A stretch of DNA of 64,000 nucleotides from Exiguobacterium sibiricum 7-3 (GCF_000620865.1 NZ_KK211190.1:2369971-2433970), one strand, 5' to 3'. Positions 53,450 to 62,844 are shown, counted from the stretch's first letter. The notes: a model not told the origin generated them from the sequence alone. A program made the numbers and translations.

Positions 53450-53920
53450 TTACTCCACCACCTTAATTTTTGTTGACATCATATGGTGCCCGCTTCCGCA
53501 ATATTCATTACAGACAATCAAATACTCTCCGGCTTTTTTAAAGGTATATTCGATCGAATTGATATGACCGGGTACGACCATCATGTTGACGTTCGTCTTC
53601 ACGATTTCAAAACCATGAACGACATCTTTTGACGTCACGAGAAAATCCACAGTTGCCCCTTTTTTGATTACCATATTTTGCGGAGTGAACTGAAACGCTT
53701 GCGACACCATGACTGCTTCATAGCGGTTGTCGTCAATTTTTTTTAATCCCGGTTTATCAAATGGTTTGGTCTGATCCACTTGTGTCGGATCAATTAATGT
53801 AGCGTCAGACGGCGGTTGATTGCCGGATGCAAAAGCAGAGATACCTATGATGACTAAAAAAACAGCTAACATCACACAACCAAACCCCAACCAAATTTTC
53901 TCCAAGCGATGAATGTGCAT
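53450..53920 (-). CDS. ba3-type cytochrome c oxidase subunit II (CuA)
   Basis: 156 residues: one N-terminal membrane helix (about 11-31), then a cupredoxin domain with CuA ligands in VVHGFEIV (first His, near 111) and ICNEYCGSGHHMM (Cys, Glu, Cys, His, Met near 137-148). The short form is typical of the ba3 class. It accepts electrons from cytochrome c. Confidence 0.9.
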   Translation of the reverse strand: MHIHRLEKIWLGFGCVMLAVFLVIIGISAFASGNQPPSDATLIDPTQVDQTKPFDKPGLKKIDDNRYEAVMVSQAFQFTPQNMVIKKGATVDFLVTSKDVVHGFEIVKTNVNMMVVPGHINSIEYTFKKAGEYLIVCNEYCGSGHHMMSTKIKVVE

Positions 53921-53932
53921 TGTCTTTCCTCC

Positions 53933-54046
53933 TTATCTGGAACTAAATAATAGAAAAATCGATCCCCACATCCCGATGATGACGGAAGCGACGATAAAGA
54001 CGGCGACGATGGTTCCTGATAAATTCGGCTCTGGTTTACTGCTCAT
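53933..54046 (-). CDS. Cytochrome c oxidase subunit IIa (37 residues)
   Basis: The true start is the ATG at 54044-54046 (MSSKPEPNLSG), with AAGGGAG 9 nt upstream; the open frame continues upstream without an RBS. A short polar N-terminus is followed by one transmembrane helix (GTIVAVFIVASVIIGMWGSIF). Length, topology and position before subunit II are those of the CoxIIa subunit first seen in Thermus ba3 oxidase. Confidence 0.8.
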   Translation of the reverse strand: MSSKPEPNLSGTIVAVFIVASVIIGMWGSIFLLFSSR

Positions 54047-54089
54047 GATGCTCGACTCCCTTCTCATTTCAACTTGATGCCCTGTCTTT

Positions 54090-54133
54090 ATTCTAGAAAA
54101 GTCGGATTGTTCGAGACCGTGATAAATGTCACA
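54090..54133 (-). promoter_or_regulatory. Fnr box and promoter of the ba3 oxidase operon
   Basis: Minus-strand TGTGACATTTATCACG (54118-54133) is a near-perfect Fnr palindrome. A -10-like TAGAAT (54090-54095) lies 22 nt downstream, placing the box centre near -42, the class II activation position. There is no good -35, which fits activator dependence. A further TGTGA/TCACA half-site lies at 54139-54144. Confidence 0.6.
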
Positions 54134-54198
54134 CCATTTGTGACGATTTCGCGCTTTCTCTTCTAAAAACACACATAAAGTTCACATGTTAGGAAGAA

Positions 54199-54237
54199 AG
54201 CAAAAAAATCCCCTTGTCTCAAGGACAAGAGGATTCG
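54199..54237 (-). terminator. Terminator after fnr
   Basis: On the minus strand, AATCCTCTTGTC pairs with GACAAGGGGATT and is followed by TTTTTT. Confidence 0.85.
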
Positions 54238-54245
54238 TTTCGCTT

Positions 54246-54953
54246 TTAGATTCGGCAGACCCCTACCGGACATCCTTCACAATGGCATAAATCTCTCAAA
54301 TAGTTAGCATCATGGACAATGATTTTAGTCGTCGTTGATGAAATGACCTTCTCTTTTTTCCATTGGGAAAACATGCGATTGACTGTTTCACGTGGTGCTC
54401 CGATCAACTGACCGAGTTCGCTGTCGGATGGTCGTTTAGATATGACATAGTCTTGCCCGACTTGTTTCCCATGCATGGCAATCAAGCGCAGTAAGGTTGA
54501 AGCAAGCGCGCCTTGTTTCCCAAACAGTAACAGGTCACGCAGTTTCGTTTCGGACTGTTTGCGCATCAAGGCTTGCCAACGCATAATTTCTAAGGCAAAT
54601 ACACCATCCTGCTTCATCAATTCTTCCAGCTTACTTTTCGAAATGACACCCAGTACACTGTCTTCCATCGTTTCAACGCTATAAGAACTTGGAAATGCTT
54701 CTCCGACGTCAAACTCACCGAACAAATCACCCTTAAAGTATAAAAACATCATCAGGGGACTGCCTTTTTTCGTCAGTTTAGACAGTTTGACACCGCCTTG
54801 CTTCACATAAAACAACTTATCGTTTAACTCACCTTCCCAACAAACGATGGATTCCTTTTTAAACGTCACCTCTGTCATGAAGTCTTCCAGTACCATTCGT
54901 GTCTCTGCCGATAAGACAAACGTATTTGCTTCTGTTGTTCCGCAAGCAAGCAT
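54246..54953 (-). CDS. fnr: Oxygen-responsive regulator Fnr
   Basis: 235 residues of the Crp/Fnr family: N-terminal cNMP-type roll (KLFYVKQGGVKLSKLTKKGSPLMMFLYFKGDLFGEFDVGEAF), dimer helix, and HTH with SDSELGQLIGAPRETVNRMFSQWKKE. The C-terminus has LCHCEGCPVGVCRI; Cys225, Cys228 and Cys233 give the C-x2-C-x4-C cluster motif of Bacillus Fnr, which binds a [4Fe-4S] through C-terminal cysteines. Likely targets in this window are pflB and the ba3 oxidase operon. Monocistronic. Confidence 0.9.
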   Translation of the reverse strand: MLACGTTEANTFVLSAETRMVLEDFMTEVTFKKESIVCWEGELNDKLFYVKQGGVKLSKLTKKGSPLMMFLYFKGDLFGEFDVGEAFPSSYSVETMEDSVLGVISKSKLEELMKQDGVFALEIMRWQALMRKQSETKLRDLLLFGKQGALASTLLRLIAMHGKQVGQDYVISKRPSDSELGQLIGAPRETVNRMFSQWKKEKVISSTTTKIIVHDANYLRDLCHCEGCPVGVCRI

Positions 54954-55071
54954 TTCGCATTCTCCTTTCCTTGATTCCTTCTGACCCTAGTATAGAACAT
55001 CACACGTCAAAAAAACGTTTTTTCAAAAGATTGTCAAACATTGTTCATGTTTTCACAAAATATTTTAAATA

Positions 55072-55117
55072 AAAAACAATCCTAGTTTCATTTAAAAACT
55101 TAGATTGTTTTTTTACC
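55072..55117 (-). terminator. Terminator after the TagB-like gene
   Basis: AACAATCTAAGTTT pairs with AAACTAGGATTGTT (minus strand), followed by TTTTATTT; A-rich on the other side. Confidence 0.8.
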
Positions 55118-56260
55118 TCAACGCACTTTCCGGTAGTAATGATCAACAATACGACGTGTCGCTTGTCCTGGTTGTTCCGTATACCAGACCGTTTTGAATT
55201 TTTTCATCGCCGTTCGACTTTCTTCCAGAGCTGCTTCCGAATTAATCCAGTTCAACATCACGTCAAATTGATTCGTGTAGATAACCGGTAGCGGGTTCGG
55301 ATAGGAATCGATGATACCCGGAATTTGCCGGTACGTATCAATATCAGGTGTGTAAAGAAGAGTCGGAATGTCGAGCAGACAACTTTCAAAAGGAATCGAG
55401 GAATAGTCGGTGATCAATACATCGGTGATGAGTAAGTAATCATTGATTGAATATTCGTCCGTAACGAAGTGCACATCTGTTTTTTGATGCGTGAACATGG
55501 AGCGGACCGTCGGATGTAATTTGACGAGAATCGTCCAGCCTTGCTCGGTCAATTGTTCGAGTTGGCGGACGGTCTGTCCTTCCATTCCATTATATTCCCG
55601 GTAAGTCGGTGCATATAATATTATACGCCGCTCCTTTTTGACGTAGGCAGCGCAAAGTTGTTTTTTAATATGTTGATGTTGTTCGTCGAACCAATAATCC
55701 GTCCGGGGCATTCCAAATGTTTTGAAGACTGTCCGTGGAAGATCATGCGGCGCCATGAATTGTCCTGCACATGCATCTCCCGGTACGATGAAGTCCCCAT
55801 AACGTCGATACACCCGTTTGAAACGTCGCAGGACATGTTTCGGGACCATTAAACTCTTCGAGGACGTCAAACCGAATTTTTTTAACGTCCCTGCAGCATG
55901 CCATAACTGGATCCGTTTTGTTCCTTTGCGAATCGGGGCGACACTATATTCGCCGATGTAGTTATCGATGAAATGATGCTTCGATGTCGCGAGCAGATAC
56001 GCCAGTCGGATAAAACGCAGTCTGCGATAGGGCAAGGCATATTCTGCCGACCATGCTTCCGGATATTTTACAAATTTTTTATCATAAATCAAATACCGTT
56101 TTTCGTTCGGAAATTCCGTCAGGAGCGCATCATTGATCGGTTTCACATTATCACCGTAAGTGACCCAAAAGAGCGTTACTGGTCTCACAGGTAACAAACA
56201 GAAGATCCGATAGAAAATCCGAAAAAGCAGCAAATAGATTTGCACGATACTCTCTCTCAC
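55118..56260 (-). CDS. CDP-glycerol glycerophosphotransferase family protein (TagB-like)
   Basis: 380 residues from a GTG at 56258-56260 after a run of G. N-terminal amphipathic/hydrophobic helix (IVQIYLLLFRIFYRIFCLLP) for membrane attachment. Catalytic region: QLWHAAGTLKKFG (His near 138), ILYAPTYREYNGMEGQ, and TDYSSIPFESCLLDIPTLLYTPD near 290. Transfers glycerol-phosphate units in wall teichoic acid synthesis; primase (TagB) versus polymerase cannot be settled by eye, but the length favours a TagB-like primase. Confidence 0.8.
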   Translation of the reverse strand: MRESIVQIYLLLFRIFYRIFCLLPVRPVTLFWVTYGDNVKPINDALLTEFPNEKRYLIYDKKFVKYPEAWSAEYALPYRRLRFIRLAYLLATSKHHFIDNYIGEYSVAPIRKGTKRIQLWHAAGTLKKFGLTSSKSLMVPKHVLRRFKRVYRRYGDFIVPGDACAGQFMAPHDLPRTVFKTFGMPRTDYWFDEQHQHIKKQLCAAYVKKERRIILYAPTYREYNGMEGQTVRQLEQLTEQGWTILVKLHPTVRSMFTHQKTDVHFVTDEYSINDYLLITDVLITDYSSIPFESCLLDIPTLLYTPDIDTYRQIPGIIDSYPNPLPVIYTNQFDVMLNWINSEAALEESRTAMKKFKTVWYTEQPGQATRRIVDHYYRKVR

Positions 56261-56315
56261 GTTATTCCCCCCCTTCCATAAAGAAAGACCGCACGCAGGG
56301 TGTGGTCTTGTTTGT

Positions 56316-56708
56316 TCACGAACCGTTGCCTAACTCCGTTTTGATTTGGCTTGTCGAAATACCTTCCGTCCGACTGAGATAAACGACTTCACAATATTCT
56401 TTCAAGAAATCGAATTCGCCGGCCCAGTCATCCCCCATGACAAATGTATCAATTTGATGTTCTTGTACATCCGTGACTTTCTGATCCCAATTGTTTTCCG
56501 CGATAACTTCGTCAACGTAGCGAATCGATTCCAAAATCAATTTACGGTTTTCGAAGCTGTGATACGATTCTTTGTGTTTCAGTCGATTGAACTCGTCCGT
56601 CGAAATCGCAACGACTAAATAATCGCCCATTTCCTTTGCGCGTTTGAGGATGTTGATGTGACCCCAATGTAGTAAATCAAATGTACCGTACGTGATGACT
56701 TTTTTCAT
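56316..56708 (-). CDS. tagD: Glycerol-3-phosphate cytidylyltransferase TagD
   Basis: 130 residues: nucleotidyltransferase motif TYGTFDLLHWGHINILKRAKEMGD (HxGH, residues 7-30), RYVDEVIAE, and SRTEGISTSQIKTEL at the C-terminus. It makes CDP-glycerol, the donor for the flanking polymerase-type genes. It overlaps the upstream gene by 4 nt. Confidence 0.94.
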   Translation of the reverse strand: MKKVITYGTFDLLHWGHINILKRAKEMGDYLVVAISTDEFNRLKHKESYHSFENRKLILESIRYVDEVIAENNWDQKVTDVQEHQIDTFVMGDDWAGEFDFLKEYCEVVYLSRTEGISTSQIKTELGNGS

Positions 56709-57922
56709 GATGATTCTCCTTTATGCTGATTGCTGGCGGGTTGCAGTATACGTTGATAGGCTTTTAAAGACGCTGTTCCGTCATCCCACTGACAAAATTT
56801 CTTTTCAAATGCGGCAAACGCCGGACCATATCGATCGCTCCATTCGTGCAATCGGTCAATCTCTTCAAATAGCCGTGATTGTTGTAAAACGAGCGGTCCG
56901 GGTGCTTCCTGTTCAAAGTCAAAATAAAATCCGCGCAATTGGTCCCGGTAATGTTCTAAATCATACGTATAAAAAATCATCGGTCGTTTCAAATGCGCAT
57001 AGTCAAACATGACGGAAGAATAATCCGTAATCATGGCATCCGCTGCGATATACAAATCTGAAATATCCGGGTAACCCGAAGCGTTATGAATAGAGGGATA
57101 AGCCGTCGTATCCACTTGATCTGCGACTAAATAATGCATCCGGATGAGTAACGTATATTCAGCACCAAACCGTTTTTCAAACTGTTCCAACGAAAAAGGC
57201 AACTTAAAGGAATAAGACCCCTGTACCACATATTCATTGTCTCGCCATGTCGGCGCATATAGAATGATTTTTTTGGTCCGATCGATCTGATACCGGGAAT
57301 AGACCCGTTCAAGAATTTCCGGATGGCGTTCCGTCTGGTAAAACACATCATTACGCGGATAACCGATTTCAAGCATTTCACCTGAAAAATCAAAGGCCCG
57401 CCGAAATATCCGACTTGAATAGGCGTTCGGTGAAATCAATACATCCCACTTGGATGCTTCACGCGCAAAGTCACGTTTATAGCGTTCTGTCGTCGTATTA
57501 GCCATCTGCACATCATCCATGTCGAGTGCTAACTTCTTTAACGGCGTTCCATGCCACGTTTGTAAATAGATGGTTCCTTTTCGTTTGAACAACCAAGAGG
57601 GAAGCCTGCTGTTAGAAATCCAGACACGCGATGTAGCGAGCAGATAAATCCAGCGAATGGTCATTCGATCTACTGTCTGAACCGTCGGGTCATGTAATAC
57701 ACTTTGCCGATCTTTACTGAAAATCAACTCAAGTTCCGGATGTTCTTGTTTTAGCGTTTCATAAATAGCACGTGGATTGTCACTGTATTGTTTCCCTAAA
57801 AAGCTTTCAAAAAGGAAGCGATTTTGGTGAACCGGCAAACAAGCAAACAACCGCATCACAAGATGCAATCCCGTTTCGATCAATTTGGTTTTCTTGATCC
57901 ACTGACGTAATTGACGTTTCAA
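56705..57922 (-). CDS. CDP-glycerol glycerophosphotransferase (TagF/GgaB-like domain)
   Basis: 405 residues from a TTG at 57920-57922 with AAGGAG 7 nt upstream. Family catalytic segments: LQTWHGTPLKKLALDMDD (His near 124), GYPRNDVFY, ILYAPTWRDNEY, and MITDYSSVMFDYAHLKRPMIFYTYDLEHY near 297. Adds glycerol-phosphate to teichoic acid; shorter than TagF proper. Coupled to tagD. Confidence 0.85.
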   Translation of the reverse strand: MKRQLRQWIKKTKLIETGLHLVMRLFACLPVHQNRFLFESFLGKQYSDNPRAIYETLKQEHPELELIFSKDRQSVLHDPTVQTVDRMTIRWIYLLATSRVWISNSRLPSWLFKRKGTIYLQTWHGTPLKKLALDMDDVQMANTTTERYKRDFAREASKWDVLISPNAYSSRIFRRAFDFSGEMLEIGYPRNDVFYQTERHPEILERVYSRYQIDRTKKIILYAPTWRDNEYVVQGSYSFKLPFSLEQFEKRFGAEYTLLIRMHYLVADQVDTTAYPSIHNASGYPDISDLYIAADAMITDYSSVMFDYAHLKRPMIFYTYDLEHYRDQLRGFYFDFEQEAPGPLVLQQSRLFEEIDRLHEWSDRYGPAFAAFEKKFCQWDDGTASLKAYQRILQPASNQHKGESS

Positions 57923-57990
57923 AATTGTACTCCTTAATTTAACAAAAAATTTACTTTTTATAGAACTTCATATAAATCAAACCTCAACCA

Positions 57991-59373
57991 TCATAACAAA
58001 AAGCGCATCCATTTGGAATCAGTATTTGAACGCATATAACGGAAAGGTAAATCAAACTTCGTCGTGTTGTGCACAAGACCTTTTCGATGGCTGAACGTTT
58101 CAAAGCTGTATTTGCCATGATATCCGCCGATACCACTGGCGCCAACGCCACCAAACGGTAAATTATGCTGTGCGACATGCATGAGTGTATCATTCACACA
58201 ACCGCCGCCAAAGGAAATCCGGTTCAGGACACGTTCCTTGACGAAATCGTTCTCTGTGAACAAATAAAGTGCAAGCGGTTTGTCACGGTCTGTGACAAAT
58301 GTGATGACATCTTCGATTTCATCATATACAAGAACCGGCAAAATCGGACCGAATATTTCTTCTTGCATCAATTTTGAATCAAGTGGAACGTTCGTCATGA
58401 CGGTCGGAGCCATTTTTCTTGTTTCCGGGTCAACTTGTCCGCCGAATTCAATGTCTCCCTGATCGAGATAGCCTGTTAAGCGTTCCAAGTGACTATCGGA
58501 TACAATTTTGACGTATGATCCAACTCCTACACCGTTCCCATACTGTGAAAATGCCTCTTCTTCGATATAACGCAGGAATGTTTCTTGGACGTCCCGATGA
58601 ACGAAAACATAGTCCGGTGCGATACATGTCTGTCCGGCGTTTAACCATTTCCCCCAGGCAATCCGCTTCGCTGCGAGTCTTAAATCTGCATCCTTGTGGA
58701 CAATCGTCGGAGACTTGCCCCCGAGTTCAAGGGTGACCGGTGTCAGGTGTTTCGCTGCTGCTTGATGAACGATTTTTCCAACGCGTGTCGAGCCGGTAAA
58801 GAAGATATAATCAAACTTCTCTTCCAACACTGCTGCACTCACTTCCGCATCGCCTTCAATCACTACACCAAAACGTTCATGGAAGGCTGTCTCAAAAACT
58901 TCACGCAACACACGCGAGACGTTTGGCGTTAATTCCGAAGGTTTTAAAACGACGGTATTTCCTGCTGCAATCGCTCCTACGACAGGTGCAAGGGCAAGTT
59001 GGAAAGGATAATTCCAAGGTGCAATGACAAGCACGTTTCCGTACGGCTCGAAACGGATTTCGCTTTTCGAGCCGAAATGCAACAATGGCGTCCCGACACG
59101 GCGCGGCTTTGCAAGACGGCGCAATTGTTTTTCCATCCGATTGATTTCGCCGTAGACAAAACCGATTTCTGTCGTAAAGGCGTCTTGACGTCCTTTATTC
59201 AAGTCTGCTTTCAATGCATCATAAATGGCTGCTTCATGCGTTTCAATCGCTTGTTTCAAAAACGTCAACATACTTAAACGAAAAGCAATGCTTCTTGTTG
59301 CGCCTGTCTTGTAAAAAGTCCGTTGTACCTCGACCTGACGTGCTACATCTAATCCCGTTGTCGTCAATCCCAT
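57991..59373 (-). CDS. Aldehyde dehydrogenase, class 3 / YwdH-like
   Basis: 460 residues, the short ALDH form without the usual N-terminal extension. Cofactor site APWNYPFQLALAPVVGAIAAGNTVVLKPSE (near 114), GSTRVGKIV, catalytic Glu in TLELGGKSP (near 212) and catalytic Cys in NAGQTCIAPDY (near 246). Oxidises aliphatic or aromatic aldehydes, often lipid-derived. Ends in a hydrophobic tail (WMRFLL). Confidence 0.88.
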   Translation of the reverse strand: MGLTTTGLDVARQVEVQRTFYKTGATRSIAFRLSMLTFLKQAIETHEAAIYDALKADLNKGRQDAFTTEIGFVYGEINRMEKQLRRLAKPRRVGTPLLHFGSKSEIRFEPYGNVLVIAPWNYPFQLALAPVVGAIAAGNTVVLKPSELTPNVSRVLREVFETAFHERFGVVIEGDAEVSAAVLEEKFDYIFFTGSTRVGKIVHQAAAKHLTPVTLELGGKSPTIVHKDADLRLAAKRIAWGKWLNAGQTCIAPDYVFVHRDVQETFLRYIEEEAFSQYGNGVGVGSYVKIVSDSHLERLTGYLDQGDIEFGGQVDPETRKMAPTVMTNVPLDSKLMQEEIFGPILPVLVYDEIEDVITFVTDRDKPLALYLFTENDFVKERVLNRISFGGGCVNDTLMHVAQHNLPFGGVGASGIGGYHGKYSFETFSHRKGLVHNTTKFDLPFRYMRSNTDSKWMRFLL

Positions 59374-59439
59374 CCGTAAATCCCCCTTGTGAGCTCATTC
59401 ATTTCTTACTTCTCATTCTACCATAGCTGTCAGGGCAAA

Positions 59440-59468
59440 TAAAAAAAGCGGAGAGTGTTTTCTCCGCC
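59440..59468 (-). terminator. Terminator after deoD
   Basis: On the minus strand, GGCGGAGA-AAACAC-TCTCCGC is followed by TTTTTTTATTT. Confidence 0.88.
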
Positions 59469-59474
59469 TTCCGT

Positions 59475-60182
59475 TTACAGCTGAATCGCTGTCTCTAGTG
59501 CTACTTTCATCATATCGTTAAACGTCGTTTGACGTTCTTCCGATGTCGTCTCTTCGCCCGTCAACAAATGATCGGAAATCGTCAAGATCGTCAGCGCATT
59601 GACTTTATGTTTTGCAGCAAGTGTATAGAGGCCTGCCGCTTCCATCTCGATTGCCAGGCAACCAAAGTCCGCCCATTTTTTGAAGTGATGGAAATCATCT
59701 TGATAAAATTGATCGGTCGTGAAGATTTGACCGACTTTTGCATCGATGCCGTGCTCTTTCGCTGTCATATAAGCTTTGTGCAATAAGTCAAACGATGCTG
59801 TCGGCGCATAATCCAGTCCGTTGAACCGAACTCGGTTTTGTGCCATATCATGTGACGCACTCATCGCGATGACGACGTCGCGGACTTTGACATCCGGCGT
59901 GATCCCGCCGGCAGTACCGACTCGAATCAGATTTTTAGCTCCGTATGATTGGATCAATTCGTTTGCATAAATCGACATCGACGGGACACCCATCCCTGTT
60001 CCTTGAACAGAAACTTTTTTGCCTTTATACGTTCCTGTAAAACCATACATTCCGCGAACTTCGTTATACAAAACGACGTCCTCTAAAAATGTATCGGCAA
60101 TATATTTTGCACGAAGCGGATCTCCTGGAAGTAATACGGTTTCTGCAATCTGACCTTCTGTTGCGTTAATGTGTACGCTCAT
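59475..60182 (-). CDS. deoD: Purine-nucleoside phosphorylase DeoD
   Basis: 235 residues of the hexameric NP-I family: [13 protein letters not shown] (phosphate loop, near 18), [24 protein letters not shown] (near 87) and [11 protein letters not shown] (purine/ribose Glu near 179), with [11 protein letters not shown]. Cleaves purine nucleosides with phosphate. AGGAGG start. A purine permease gene lies nearby at 62879. Confidence 0.94.
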   Translation of the reverse strand: MSVHINATEGQIAETVLLPGDPLRAKYIADTFLEDVVLYNEVRGMYGFTGTYKGKKVSVQGTGMGVPSMSIYANELIQSYGAKNLIRVGTAGGITPDVKVRDVVIAMSASHDMAQNRVRFNGLDYAPTASFDLLHKAYMTAKEHGIDAKVGQIFTTDQFYQDDFHHFKKWADFGCLAIEMEAAGLYTLAAKHKVNALTILTISDHLLTGEETTSEERQTTFNDMMKVALETAIQL

Positions 60183-60208
60183 GTACGATTCCTCCTCTTA
60201 AATAGTGA

Positions 60209-60913
60209 CTAAACCGACAACAACTCTCGGAACTCATTCGGAGTCATTCCGAATTGCTTTTTAAAGACTTTCCGAAAATATTTATCATCATGGTATCCGA
60301 CTTCAAGCGCAATCTCGTAGATGCGAGCATCCGTCTCACCCAACAATTCCTTTGCCCGATTTAAACGGATCGTTTGAATGTAATCCGAAAGATTAACCGA
60401 AAAACGTTGTTTAAATCGTCTTGAAATATATTCCCGACTTAAGTAAAAGCGTTCACTCATGAGTTGAAGCGTTAGTTCTTCCGCATAATGTGTCGCGATG
60501 TACTTTGCAATCTGATCAATCGCTTCTCCTTGTTCTGGAGCAGGACCTATCAATTCCATCGCACGGGCGACGGCATCATTTAAAATATCAGGATCGATCG
60601 GCTTGAGTAAGTAATCAAACGATTGATGCAAAATTGCACGACGCATATACGTATAATCATCATACCCTGTCAATACAATCGTGACGACCTTTGGATGATG
60701 ATTTTTTGTCCATTCGAGTAAACTTAACCCGTCAAGTCCGGGCATTTCAACATCTGTTAACATCAAATCGATTTTTTCCTGTTCCAAAAAACGTTTGGCA
60801 GTGACTCCATCATCCGCTTCAAAGATGTTGTCTACCTGCCATGTATCCCACTCTCCGAGCAATTTTACGGCATCACGTACATGTTTTTCGTCGTCTACGA
60901 TCAATACATTCAT
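60209..60913 (-). CDS. YesN-like AraC-type response regulator
   Basis: 234 residues from the ATG at 60911-60913 (AGGAGG 7 nt upstream). Receiver domain: DDEKHVRDAV, Asp in LMLTDVEMPGLDG (near 54) and Lys in YLLKPIDPD. C-terminal AraC/XylS double HTH: LQLMSERFYLSREYISRRFKQRF and IYEIALEVGYHDDKYFRKVFKKQFGMTPNEFR. Partner of the kinase whose stop overlaps by one base. Such pairs usually control sugar or glycan uptake; no target is seen. Confidence 0.9.
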   Translation of the reverse strand: MNVLIVDDEKHVRDAVKLLGEWDTWQVDNIFEADDGVTAKRFLEQEKIDLMLTDVEMPGLDGLSLLEWTKNHHPKVVTIVLTGYDDYTYMRRAILHQSFDYLLKPIDPDILNDAVARAMELIGPAPEQGEAIDQIAKYIATHYAEELTLQLMSERFYLSREYISRRFKQRFSVNLSDYIQTIRLNRAKELLGETDARIYEIALEVGYHDDKYFRKVFKKQFGMTPNEFRELLSV

Positions 60914-62670
60914 CACAGTTCCTCCTGTTCAACGGGAATTCGAATGACGATTCTAAAACCACCTTCAATTGGAGACTGCAGGATCATGCTGGCTTCCTCT
61001 CCATAAAAGATCAATAGACGTTCGTAGATATTGTGTAGACCGATGCCGGACGTTTGACGATCTTCCGGCCGGCGATGCATGCGCATGGTTTGATCAATAC
61101 TTTCCAGTTCTGTTGATTCCATGACTGCCCCGCTGTTTTCCACTTGGATGATCAGTTGATCCCCATCGCTTCTGACTTTATAAGCGAGATAATTTTCGGT
61201 TGCATCCACCTGCTGATTAAACGCATGCTTAAAATAATTTTCAGCAAAAGGTTGTAAAATCATCTTTGGAACTTCAATCGAATTCATATGCCACGGTACA
61301 TCGACAATATAACGGAACCGATCCGGAAAACGTTGCTGTTGAAGACGCATGTAGGATTGGAGATGATCCACTTCCTGCTTCAACGTCACGATCGTCTGCT
61401 CATTGTTCATGGAATAACGCATCATCTGCGAAAGTCCTGTAATCGAACGATATGCGATTTTCCGGTCGCCCTGTAACGTCGTCGTCCCGATGGATTGCAG
61501 GGCATTAAATAAAAAATGCGGATTCAATTGAGATTGTAAGGCACGCAATTCATTCGTCCGATTTTCAAGTGCCAAACGGTATTCCCGTTTGATCAGCCGG
61601 TCGATTCGTTGAATCATTCGTTGGAACTGTCGATTCAGTAATCCTATTTCATCATTGGTCGTCGCAACGAATTGGGCTGATAAATCACCTTGTTCGACAC
61701 GCCATACGTTTGCTGTCAGTTGTTTGATTGGTTTTGTGATTTCAAGTGCTACGAGACTTGCTGCAATAATCATCAAGACCAACGAGACAATCCCGATCAA
61801 AATTAAAATCAGGGCCGTTTCATTAGCACCTTTGACGACAGAAGCGTATGGAGTCGTCTTGACCAATGTAACGGGAACACCTTGTGTTTTCGTTTTGGCA
61901 TAGACGATGAATGAGTCACCGACACGCATGCTTCCACTTTTACCTGTCAATCGGTCATTCGTGACCGGAAGTTCTTTTCCCGTTTTCGCAATCAGCTGAT
62001 TTCCATTCAACAGCCAAAGCGATTCACCGGGGAAATTTTCGAACAGCTTTAATTGTTGTTCAAAGACACTCGTCGGAATATCGACAGAAAGAAACCCGAG
62101 CGGTTCATCCGTTTCCACACGATTGATCCGGTAACGGAAGCTGACAATCTGTTTATCATCCAAAATCATCGTATGTGTATTATAGGCAGCAATCGGATGT
62201 GCCGGATCAATCAGCCAGCCGTTTTCCTGTTTCATCAAACGAAAGTAATCGGTCTCCTGCAGCCAATCAAATTTCCCCCGGCTTGATGTCTTCATGTTAT
62301 AAACCGAGTACTCTGAGTTGCCTTTTAAGATAACGAAGTGAAGTTGCTCAATGTCTTGCCTGGATAAAAAGAGTCCGAGCAGCGCCCGTGAAATCACACC
62401 TTCCGATTCACTGAGCTCGGCATCCGCTCCGACGTTCATAATATTGAGCAATGAGCGATTGGCATACAAACTCGTCGGTAACCGTCTTACATCTTCCATA
62501 TAATGACTGATTTGGTTACTTCCTCTTTTCAAAGCGTTCAAGCTTGAACGTTCCGCCTGCTCCACGTTTTGGTTGCGTACATAGAGATAAGAAGCTGATG
62601 TAGCAAGCGTCGTCGGAATCAGAATTGCTAAGACGACAAGTCGGATCAAACGTGTTCGGATGCTCTTCAT
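60913..62670 (-). CDS. YesM-like sensor histidine kinase
   Basis: 585 residues from the ATG at 62668-62670, which has GGAGGAG; an ATG five codons upstream is embedded in that RBS. Helix near 10-30, large extracytoplasmic sensor domain (about 35-290), helix near 292-315, HAMP (KPIKQLTANVWRVEQGDLSAQF), His_kinase domain with QSQLNPHFLFNALQSIGTT (His near 395), and HATPase (KMILQPFAENYFKHAF, TSGIGLHNIYERL). Signal unknown, likely a carbohydrate. Confidence 0.9.
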   Translation of the reverse strand: MKSIRTRLIRLVVLAILIPTTLATSASYLYVRNQNVEQAERSSLNALKRGSNQISHYMEDVRRLPTSLYANRSLLNIMNVGADAELSESEGVISRALLGLFLSRQDIEQLHFVILKGNSEYSVYNMKTSSRGKFDWLQETDYFRLMKQENGWLIDPAHPIAAYNTHTMILDDKQIVSFRYRINRVETDEPLGFLSVDIPTSVFEQQLKLFENFPGESLWLLNGNQLIAKTGKELPVTNDRLTGKSGSMRVGDSFIVYAKTKTQGVPVTLVKTTPYASVVKGANETALILILIGIVSLVLMIIAASLVALEITKPIKQLTANVWRVEQGDLSAQFVATTNDEIGLLNRQFQRMIQRIDRLIKREYRLALENRTNELRALQSQLNPHFLFNALQSIGTTTLQGDRKIAYRSITGLSQMMRYSMNNEQTIVTLKQEVDHLQSYMRLQQQRFPDRFRYIVDVPWHMNSIEVPKMILQPFAENYFKHAFNQQVDATENYLAYKVRSDGDQLIIQVENSGAVMESTELESIDQTMRMHRRPEDRQTSGIGLHNIYERLLIFYGEEASMILQSPIEGGFRIVIRIPVEQEEL

Positions 62671-62798
62671 CGCCGTCTCCTCCATCCTTTTTCTTCTAAT
62701 AATTAGTATAGCATAGCTGTATCCGCTTACATGCGTGACTTTTATTTGTTTACATCCGTTGTGATTTCATTCAAATTATATTTCTAAAAAAACAACAC

Positions 62799-62844
62799 TT
62801 GATTCCGAATGAATATTGATATATCATCGTTAATGTTCGTTTTT
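62799..62844 (+). promoter_or_regulatory. Promoter with PurR-type operator
   Basis: TTGATT (62799-62804) and TATCAT (62822-62827), spacer 17 nt. Two inverted PurBox-like elements flank it: ATTCCGAATGAAT (62802-62814) and AATGTTCGTTTTT (62832-62844, whose complement AAAAACGAACATT is close to the Bacillus PurBox). No guanine riboswitch fold is seen in the 50-nt leader. Confidence 0.5.

Noticed and set aside
53933-54172. 79-residue reading of the oxidase small subunit
   Set aside because: The first 42 codons lie over the Fnr box and promoter region; only the 37-residue form has an RBS and matches CoxIIa.
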